A stretch of 7,570 nt of DNA. Origin: an uncultured Lachnospiraceae bacterium (GTDB lineage Bacteria; Bacillota; Clostridia; Lachnospirales; Lachnospiraceae). Location of the stretch: assembly GCA_946533525.1 (NCBI GenBank), contig CAMNBW010000068.1, positions 1-7,570 of the forward strand. Direction: 5' to 3'. The notes under the pieces were generated by a model. The model saw nothing but the letters and a program-made list of their open reading frames with translations, ran no database searches and was not told where the DNA came from. The position numbers were made by a program, and so were the translations under genes. This document shows positions 1-5,334 of the stretch, piece by piece; position 1 is the stretch's first letter, and every line of letters begins with the position of its first letter.

Positions 1-2
1 TG

Positions 3-998
3 TCCGTGGGTCATATTGCCACACTGGTAAAAAACGGGGACAGGGAGATCTTCTGGGTATATATTTATGACCGGACGGAGGAAGTGACCTCCATCCAGGC
101 CTTAAGAGAGCTGACCAGCCGTTTTGAGAAGCAGTCGGAGCTTTTGCGCCTCATAAAAGAGGCCACCAACGATATTATCTACGACTACAGCGTAACGGAC
201 GACAGGCTGGAAACCTCCAAGATGCCCGGAAGGCCGATAGAAGAATTTGCCGCCAAGGATGTGCTTTCACACCTTATACATCCCGACGACATCAATATAG
301 TATCCACAAAGCTTAAGGACGCCCTTATTCAGGAGGTAAAGAGTACCGTAGAATACAGGCTTTCAAACGCCGACGGCATATATAAGTGGTATCGGCTCAA
401 TTATGCCAGCTTTGCGGATGAGTTCGACAAGGTCTACAGGGTGGTGGGACTTGCCAAGGATGTGTCGGAGGAGAAGCGGGTACAGCAGGAGCTTAAGGCC
501 CAGGCCGAGAAGGACGGGATGACGGGTCTTTTAAATAAGGTCACAATAAAGGAAGCGGTGGAGGAATACCTGACGACCTGCGACATAGGTTCCTGCCACG
601 CGATGATAATGATAGATACCGACCACTTCAAGGAGGTCAACGATAATCTGGGCCACGCCATAGGCGACGAGGTCATAAAGGAAGTGGCGAATTCTATCAG
701 GAAGATATTCAGGGAGACGGACTTCGTCGGCCGGGTAGGCGGCGACGAATTTCTGGTATTCATGAAGCATACTACCCCGGTTATAACCGAGGAGAGGGCG
801 GCATCCCTCAACAGACTGGTCAGCAGGGACTACAGCAGCAACGGGGTCACGGTTCATATAAGCTGCAGCATAGGTATCTCCTTCTTCGGCAGGCACGGAG
901 AGGACTATGATACCCTTTTTGCCTGTGCGGACGAGGCTCTGTACGAGGCGAAAGAGGGCGGGAGGGACCGCTATGTTTTGTATACCCACAGAGCGTGA
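3..998 (+). CDS. PAS-GGDEF diguanylate cyclase, 5' end missing
   Basis: Predicted diguanylate cyclase: joins two GTP into cyclic di-GMP, probably under control of its PAS sensor domains. The frame is open to the left edge. A GTG at 6 is available but has no ribosome binding site, so the true start is probably upstream. Counting from that GTG, residues 1-30 look like the tail of one PAS/PAC unit (ending near WVYIYDRTEEV). About 45-155 form a second PAS domain of the PAS_3 kind (HPDD near the middle, KWYRLNY, then VGLAKDVSEEK). A short helical linker leads to the GGDEF domain at about 165-328. Catalytic features are intact: DGMTGLLNK at its start, metal-binding Asp204 and Asp206 in IDTDHFKEVND, GHAIGDE, and an exact GGDEF at 245-249. 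The product-inhibition I-site RxxD (RETD, 236-239) sits the canonical five residues before GGDEF, so feedback control by c-di-GMP is expected. No EAL domain follows. Whether further domains or membrane segments exist upstream cannot be seen. Confidence 0.93.
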   Translation, partial: SVGHIATLVKNGDREIFWVYIYDRTEEVTSIQALRELTSRFEKQSELLRLIKEATNDIIYDYSVTDDRLETSKMPGRPIEEFAAKDVLSHLIHPDDINIVSTKLKDALIQEVKSTVEYRLSNADGIYKWYRLNYASFADEFDKVYRVVGLAKDVSEEKRVQQELKAQAEKDGMTGLLNKVTIKEAVEEYLTTCDIGSCHAMIMIDTDHFKEVNDNLGHAIGDEVIKEVANSIRKIFRETDFVGRVGGDEFLVFMKHTTPVITEERAASLNRLVSRDYSSNGVTVHISCSIGISFFGRHGEDYDTLFACADEALYEAKEGGRDRYVLYTHRA

Positions 999-1010
999 CG
1001 ATAGTTACGG

Positions 1011-1038
1011 TTACAAGCGCTTAAAAGGCGTGTAATAT
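1011..1038 (+). promoter_or_regulatory. Candidate sigma-A promoter for rubrerythrin
   Basis: TTACAA at 1011-1016 and TAATAT at 1033-1038 are separated by 16 bases and could serve as -35 and -10 elements for the rubrerythrin-TPR pair, giving a leader of roughly 70 bases. Neither hexamer is perfect and the spacer is a little short, so this is tentative. No clear PerR box or Rex site was found in the 999-1115 gap. Confidence 0.3.
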
Positions 1039-1100
1039 AAAAAGCAGCGGAGCAGCTATGAGCTGTAAGTCAGATAATACTGGGGAAAACCCATAAAATA

Positions 1101-1107
1101 AAGGAGG
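1101..1107 (+). promoter_or_regulatory. Ribosome binding site of rubrerythrin
   Basis: AAGGAGG lies 8 bases before the ATG at 1116. It is a near-perfect complement to the end of 16S rRNA at ideal spacing. It fixes the rubrerythrin start and suggests efficient translation. Confidence 0.88.
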
Positions 1108-1115
1108 AATTTATT

Positions 1116-1652
1116 ATGGAACTTAAGGGGTCTCAGACCGAAAAAAATCTGCAGACGGCGTTTGCGGGAGAGTCACAGGCAAGGAATAAGTACACATATT
1201 TCGCTTCTAAGGCTAAGAAGGACGGATATGTTCAGATTGCCAAAATCTTTGAAGAGACAGCGGAGAATGAAAAAGAGCACGCTAAGATGTGGTATAAGCT
1301 CTTAAACGGCGGTATCGGAAGCACCGAGGAGAACCTCAAGGCTGCGGCAGAGGGCGAAAACTACGAGTGGACCGATATGTATGACGGCTTTGCCAAGACG
1401 GCAAGGGAAGAGGGCTTCGAGGATATTGCAAAGCTCTTCGAGGGAGTTGCGGCAATAGAGAAGGAGCATGAGGAGCGCTACAGGAAGCTTCTGGACAACA
1501 TTGAGAAGGAGAGAGTATTCTCCAAGGACGGAGAGGTTATCTGGCAGTGTGCAAACTGCGGCCATATCTGCGTAGGGCGGAAGGCACCGGAGACCTGTCC
1601 CGTATGCTCGCATCCTCAGAGCTACTTTATGGTAAAGGCTGAAAATTATTGA
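1116..1652 (+). CDS. rbr: Rubrerythrin
   Basis: Rubrerythrin, a cytoplasmic non-haem iron protein that reduces hydrogen peroxide to water in anaerobes, taking electrons through its rubredoxin centre. The 178 residues show the full two-domain layout. An N-terminal ferritin-like four-helix bundle (about 1-130) carries the di-iron ligands: Glu19 in AGES, an ExxH at Glu52/His55, Glu81 and Glu84 in GENYEW, and a second ExxH at Glu115/His118. A C-terminal rubredoxin-like domain (about 140-178) has two CxxC pairs, Cys145/Cys148 and Cys161/Cys164, with the 12-residue spacing usual for this family. The length is close to the classic form of about 190 residues and no key residue is missing. The ATG is set by a strong AAGGAGG. 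The stop overlaps the start of the TPR lipoprotein gene (TTGA), so the two are probably translated in a coupled way. The exact electron donor cannot be told from the sequence. Confidence 0.96.
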   Translation: MELKGSQTEKNLQTAFAGESQARNKYTYFASKAKKDGYVQIAKIFEETAENEKEHAKMWYKLLNGGIGSTEENLKAAAEGENYEWTDMYDGFAKTAREEGFEDIAKLFEGVAAIEKEHEERYRKLLDNIEKERVFSKDGEVIWQCANCGHICVGRKAPETCPVCSHPQSYFMVKAENY

Positions 1653-2680
1653 GAAAAAAGTTTCTGACCATCATGCTGGCGGGCCTTGTGCTCGCCGGCT
1701 GTACTTTTAATTCCACACAGTCCATCGACCTCGGGATGCAGTGCATTGAAAACAGCGATTACGAGGGAGCGCTTACCTACTTTCAGCAGGCGGAAGAAAG
1801 CGGTGAGAATACTGAACTCATGCTTCGGGGCAGGGGCATTGCGAAGATGGGACTGTCGGATTATGAGGGGGCAGTGGAGGATCTAAGACAGGCCCTCAAT
1901 GCTTCGGGAGGCAGGGTCTCCTATCTGGAGTACGATACGGCCTTCTATCTCGCTACGGCCCTGTTTAAGTCCGGGAAGCCCGCTGAGGCCATCGAGACCT
2001 ATACTGCCATACTGGATTTTGAGGAGGACAATTCCGACGCCTATTTCCTAAGGGGGAAGGCGGAGCTGTCCCAGGGCATGTACGACGAGGCCTCCAGGGA
2101 TTTTGAACTGGCCATCGACTATAAAAGCTCCGACCCCACTCTTTATATAAACATATATGAGTGCATGGAAGCCGCCGGCTATGCGGATGAGGCCAAGGGG
2201 TATCTCAAAACGGCCATGGAGCTTAAGAACATTAACGAGTACCAGAAGGGGGTTTTATACTACTGGCTCGGAGACTATGACAATGCCAAGGGGTGCCTGG
2301 AGTCTGCGAACAATTCCAAGGGGGATCCCAATGTCATACTATATCTTGGGCGTACCTATGAGGCTTTGGGGGACAAGTCCTACGCAGCCTCCCTTTACAG
2401 CAGCTATTTAAAGGAATTCCCGGAGGACGCCAATATCTGCAACCAGTTGGGGCTTTGCCAACTCGACAACGGGGAATATGACGAGGCTTTAAGCGCCTTT
2501 CAGCAGGGGCTGGCCGTTCCCAACAATGAGATCATGCAATCTCTTAAATACAATGAGATCGTTGCATATGAATATCTTTCAAATTTCAAGCAGGCTTCGC
2601 TGCTCATGGAAGCCTATCTTAAGGAGTACCCCTCGGATGAAGCGGCAAAGAGGGAGTATATTTTCCTGAAAACCCGATAA
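1649..2680 (+). CDS. TPR-repeat lipoprotein
   Basis: Predicted lipoprotein of 343 residues built almost entirely of tetratricopeptide repeats. Residues 1-18 are a lipoprotein signal: positive n-region (RKK), hydrophobic core, and lipobox LAGC with the lipidated Cys18, so the mature protein should be tethered to the outer face of the membrane. About nine TPR-like helical hairpins follow, starting near residues 26, 59, 96, 131, 166, 200, 227, 262 and 298. They are recognised by recurring patterns such as DYEGALTYFQQA, DYEGAVEDLRQA, PAEAIETYTAIL, MYDEASRDFELAI and EYDEALSAFQQGL. TPR arrays bind peptides or partner proteins; no enzymatic domain is visible and the partner is unknown. The TTG start is well supported: an in-frame stop lies at 1640-1642, and the next candidate (ATG 1673) would remove the basic n-region. 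A weak AAAGG at 1634-1638 precedes it. The 4-base overlap with rubrerythrin implies coupling. No clear terminator follows. Confidence 0.9.
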   Translation: MRKKFLTIMLAGLVLAGCTFNSTQSIDLGMQCIENSDYEGALTYFQQAEESGENTELMLRGRGIAKMGLSDYEGAVEDLRQALNASGGRVSYLEYDTAFYLATALFKSGKPAEAIETYTAILDFEEDNSDAYFLRGKAELSQGMYDEASRDFELAIDYKSSDPTLYINIYECMEAAGYADEAKGYLKTAMELKNINEYQKGVLYYWLGDYDNAKGCLESANNSKGDPNVILYLGRTYEALGDKSYAASLYSSYLKEFPEDANICNQLGLCQLDNGEYDEALSAFQQGLAVPNNEIMQSLKYNEIVAYEYLSNFKQASLLMEAYLKEYPSDEAAKREYIFLKTR

Positions 2681-2700
2681 AACCAGTGATTCCAGGCCAA

Positions 2701-2716
2701 ACACAAGATATAGTAT
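2701..2716 (+). promoter_or_regulatory. NrdR box 1, strong
   Basis: ACACAAGATATAGTAT matches the known NrdR-box consensus ACACWATATATWGTGT at 14 of 16 positions by hand alignment. NrdR is the ATP/dATP-sensing repressor of ribonucleotide reductase genes. The box ends 7 bases before the -35 hexamer of the nrdD promoter. The same stretch also belongs to a longer imperfect palindrome (2702-2722) with arms CACAA and TTGTG, so another dimeric repressor is possible, but the nrdD context favours NrdR. Confidence 0.78.
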
Positions 2717-2723
2717 TTTGTGA

Positions 2724-2752
2724 TTGACCTCCACCCTAAATGATGTTATTAT
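2724..2752 (+). promoter_or_regulatory. Sigma-A promoter of nrdD
   Basis: TTGACC at 2724-2729 and TATTAT at 2747-2752 are separated by exactly 17 bases, close to the ideal housekeeping promoter. Transcription would begin near 2759, giving a leader of about 120 bases before the nrdD ATG. It is the best promoter in the window and probably drives nrdD and the genes overlapping downstream of it. Confidence 0.8.
2733..2748 (+). promoter_or_regulatory. NrdR box 2, degenerate
   Basis: ACCCTAAATGATGTTA matches the NrdR consensus at about 10 of 16 positions. On its own that would be weak, but it begins exactly 32 bases after box 1, about three helical turns, which is the known spacing of paired NrdR boxes. 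It fills the promoter spacer and touches the -10, so binding would block RNA polymerase. Confidence 0.5.
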
Positions 2753-2754
2753 AT

Positions 2755-2837
2755 ACCCGGTCGCCGGTAAGCCGGGTTACATAATTTTAAAGGCGGTGTT
2801 CCTTACTCGCAGGAAAAAAATATGCGAGGCCGGCCGG
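2755..2837 (+). other. Leader region of nrdD with inverted repeats
   Basis: The predicted 5' leader holds several complementary arms. ACCCGG (2755-2760) pairs with CCGGGT (2772-2777), although the first arm may lie partly before the transcript start. An alternative is CCGG-TAAG-CCGG at 2764-2775. CTCGCA (2806-2811) pairs with TGCGAG (2823-2828) around an A-rich 11-base loop. A further GGCCGGCCGG (2828-2837) could pair with the earlier CCGG elements. No hairpin is followed by a T run, so this is not an obvious terminator, and I do not recognise a known riboswitch; in particular it does not look like a cobalamin type. Confidence 0.35.
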
Positions 2838-2869
2838 AGATCAAAAAAAGTGTTTATTGTAAGGGGTTT

Positions 2870-2874
2870 GGAGG
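2870..2874 (+). promoter_or_regulatory. Ribosome binding site of nrdD
   Basis: GGAGG lies 6 bases before the ATG at 2881. It supports that start, which also gives the expected ATP-cone N-terminus. Confidence 0.78.
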
Positions 2875-2880
2875 GTTTCT

Positions 2881-5334
2881 ATGTTCAAGGTAGTAAAACG
2901 AGACGGAAAAATTGTGGATTTCAATTTGAGTAAGATCTCGGATGCTGTTACGAAGGCTTTTGTTGCCTGCGAGAAGCAGTATAATTCCGACATCACTGAT
3001 CTTATCGCCTTAAGGGTTACTGCAGACGTTGAGGAGAAGAACGGCAGTGACAAGGTGGGCGTAGAGGAGATTCAGGACAGCGTTGAGGGGGTGCTGACCC
3101 AGTGCGGCTTCACCGACGTTGCAAAGGCTTATATCCTCTACAGGAAGCAGAGAGAGAATATCCGCAACATGAATTCCGCAGTTTTAAACTACAGGGATGT
3201 TGTAAATTCCTATGTCAAGGTTGAGGACTGGAGAGTAAAGGAGAATTCCACCGTAACATATTCCGTCGGCGGACTCATTCTTTCGAATTCAGGCGCCATA
3301 ACTGCCAATTACTGGCTTTCGGAGATCTACGACAACGAGATCGCCCAGGCCCACAGAAACTGTGATATACATATTCACGACCTTTCGATGCTGACAGGCT
3401 ACTGTGCGGGCTGGTCCTTAAAGCAGCTTATCAGGGAAGGACTCGGAGGAATTGAAGGAAAAATTTCATCGGCTCCTGCAAAACATTTATCGACGCTTTG
3501 CAACCAGATGGTGAATTTCCTCGGAATAATGCAGAACGAATGGGCCGGAGCCCAGGCTTTCTCCTCCTTTGACACCTACCTTGCTCCCTTCGTAAGGGCT
3601 GACAATTTGACCTACAGGCAGGTAAAGCAGGCCATAGAGACCTTCGTTTTCGGAGTGAACACTCCTTCAAGATGGGGAACTCAGGCTCCTTTCACGAACA
3701 TCACTCTGGACTGGACGGTTCCCGACGACCTTGCGGAGCTTCCCTGCATAGTGGGCGGTGAGGATCAGGATTACTGCTACAAGGACTGCAAGAAGGAAAT
3801 GGATATGATAAACAAGGCCTTCCTTGAGATAATGATCGAGGGAGACGCCAACGGAAGAGGCTTCCAGTATCCTATTCCGACCTATTCCATCACAAAGGAA
3901 TTTGACTGGTCCGATACCGAGAACAACAGGCTTCTCTTTGAGATGACCAGCAAATACGGCACTCCTTATTTTTCGAACTATGTAAATTCGGACATGAAGC
4001 CTTCGGATATAAGGTCCATGTGCTGCAGGCTCCGTCTCGATTTAAGGGAATTAAGAAAGAAGAGCGGCGGCTTCTTCGGTTCGGGAGAATCTACGGGAAG
4101 CGTCGGAGTTGTTACTATAAATATGCCGAGGATCGCCTATCTGTCCAACGACGAGAAGGACTTTTACAGGAGACTGGACAGGGTGATGGATATAGCGGCG
4201 CGTTCCCTTAAGGTTAAGAGGGATGTTATAAATAAGCTGCTGGAAGAGGGGCTTTACCCCTATACAAAGAGGTATCTCGGAACCTTCAATAACCACTTCT
4301 CCACGATCGGAATAGTGGGAATGAACGAGACGGGACTCAATGCCCGCTGGATAGGCGAGGATATGACCTCCAAAAAGACCCAGGAATTCACGAAGGCAGT
4401 CCTTAATCATATGAGAGAGAAGCTCATGGACTATCAGGAGCAGTACGGAGACCTCTACAATCTCGAGGCGACCCCTGCGGAGAGCACCTCCTATCGTCTT
4501 GCAAAGCACGATAAGAAGCAGTACCCCGACATAATCACGGCCGGAGACTGCAGCTCCACTCCTTATTATACGAACAGCTCTCATCTGCCCGTGGGCTATA
4601 CGACGGATATTTTCGATGCCCTGGACATACAGGACGACCTTCAGACCTTATATACCTCGGGAACGGTGTTCCATGCCTTCCTTGGGGAAAAGCTTCCCGA
4701 CTGGAAGGCTGCGGCAAAGCTTGTTAAGACAATCTCGGATAATTACAGGCTGCCTTACTACACCCTCTCTCCCGTATATTCGGTATGCCGTGACCACGGC
4801 TACCTCTCCGGAGAGCAGAAGGTTTGCCCGCACTGCGGAAAGAAGACAGAGATATATTCGAGAATAACCGGATACTACAGACCCGTCTCCAACTGGAATG
4901 ACGGAAAGCTCCAGGAGTACAGGGACAGGGTTCTCTATGACCCGGCAACTTCGAAGCTGGACAGGACAAAGCGCAAGAAGGCCCTCGAGGTCAATGCGGA
5001 GGCAGAAACTAAGGAAAAGGCTCCTGATGCAAGCATAGTGACTATTCTTTCGAGTTCGGATATAATGGGGAAGAAAGATGTAAGCATAGAGCCCGCACAT
5101 ACAAGAAGATACCTTTTTACCACAAAGACCTGTCCGAACTGCCGGATAGTAAAGGACTTTCTTAAGAATGTAAAATACATTGAGGTGGATGCGGAAGAAA
5201 ATTCGGAGCTGGCCATGAAGTTCAATGTAAGCTCCGCCCCTACGCTGGTGATCGTTAATGGAGATAAGTTTGAAAAGATCTCAAACGCCTCGAATATTAA
5301 GAAGTTCGTGGACGGCATGCTCGCAAAAGCGTGA
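2881..5334 (+). CDS. nrdD: Anaerobic (class III) ribonucleotide reductase fused to a glutaredoxin-like domain
   Basis: Large subunit of the oxygen-sensitive glycyl-radical ribonucleotide reductase, which reduces ribonucleoside triphosphates to deoxy forms in the cytoplasm. Residues 1 to about 95 are the ATP-cone allosteric domain (KVVKRDGKIVDFN). The catalytic barrel spans about 110-690. Visible key residues: Cys175 in TGYCAGWSL, the likely thiyl-radical cysteine; the family signature SMCCRLRLDLRELRKK with Cys381/Cys382; a zinc site formed by Cys636, His639, Cys649 and Cys652; and the glycyl-radical residue Gly664 in SRITGYYRPV. A charged linker (about 690-740) leads to an extra domain of about 75 residues (742-817) with a thioredoxin fold: redox pair Cys751-Pro-Asn-Cys754 and the cis-proline motif SAPT at Pro787. 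Class III enzymes are commonly about 600-750 residues, so the 817 length is explained by this fusion. The tail probably supplies electrons to the active-site disulfide, pointing to a redoxin-dependent rather than formate-dependent subtype (inference). It needs the activase NrdG, which is not encoded in this window. Confidence 0.95.
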   Translation: MFKVVKRDGKIVDFNLSKISDAVTKAFVACEKQYNSDITDLIALRVTADVEEKNGSDKVGVEEIQDSVEGVLTQCGFTDVAKAYILYRKQRENIRNMNSAVLNYRDVVNSYVKVEDWRVKENSTVTYSVGGLILSNSGAITANYWLSEIYDNEIAQAHRNCDIHIHDLSMLTGYCAGWSLKQLIREGLGGIEGKISSAPAKHLSTLCNQMVNFLGIMQNEWAGAQAFSSFDTYLAPFVRADNLTYRQVKQAIETFVFGVNTPSRWGTQAPFTNITLDWTVPDDLAELPCIVGGEDQDYCYKDCKKEMDMINKAFLEIMIEGDANGRGFQYPIPTYSITKEFDWSDTENNRLLFEMTSKYGTPYFSNYVNSDMKPSDIRSMCCRLRLDLRELRKKSGGFFGSGESTGSVGVVTINMPRIAYLSNDEKDFYRRLDRVMDIAARSLKVKRDVINKLLEEGLYPYTKRYLGTFNNHFSTIGIVGMNETGLNARWIGEDMTSKKTQEFTKAVLNHMREKLMDYQEQYGDLYNLEATPAESTSYRLAKHDKKQYPDIITAGDCSSTPYYTNSSHLPVGYTTDIFDALDIQDDLQTLYTSGTVFHAFLGEKLPDWKAAAKLVKTISDNYRLPYYTLSPVYSVCRDHGYLSGEQKVCPHCGKKTEIYSRITGYYRPVSNWNDGKLQEYRDRVLYDPATSKLDRTKRKKALEVNAEAETKEKAPDASIVTILSSSDIMGKKDVSIEPAHTRRYLFTTKTCPNCRIVKDFLKNVKYIEVDAEENSELAMKFNVSSAPTLVIVNGDKFEKISNASNIKKFVDGMLAKA

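Noticed and set aside
434..989. Two long antisense frames opposite the GGDEF gene
   Set aside because: Both are shadows of an intact conserved domain on the + strand; no motifs or start signals were seen.
1053..1065. CAGCT-ATG-AGCTG inverted repeat as a terminator after the cyclase gene
   Set aside because: The stem has only five base pairs, the loop is three bases, and no T run follows.
2718..2723. TTGTGA as a Rex redox-sensor site
   Set aside because: Only one half-site is present; the partner TCACAA is missing at the expected distance.
2755..2777. GC-rich inverted repeat as an intrinsic terminator of the TPR gene
   Set aside because: It lies just downstream of the nrdD -10 and is not followed by a T run; TTACATAATTTTAA after it is too weak.
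2724..2933. Open frame of 69 codons starting at the TTG of the -35 element
   Set aside because: It begins inside the promoter, upstream of the predicted transcript start, has no ribosome binding site, and overlaps nrdD in another frame.
4051..4584. Antisense open frame of 177 codons within nrdD
   Set aside because: It lies opposite a strongly conserved enzyme, has no ribosome binding site or recognisable domain, and is explained by the codon bias of the sense strand.
4786..4842. Cys/His cluster in NrdD as a separate zinc finger or iron-sulfur insertion
   Set aside because: Its position just before the glycyl-radical loop is the normal structural zinc site of class III reductases.
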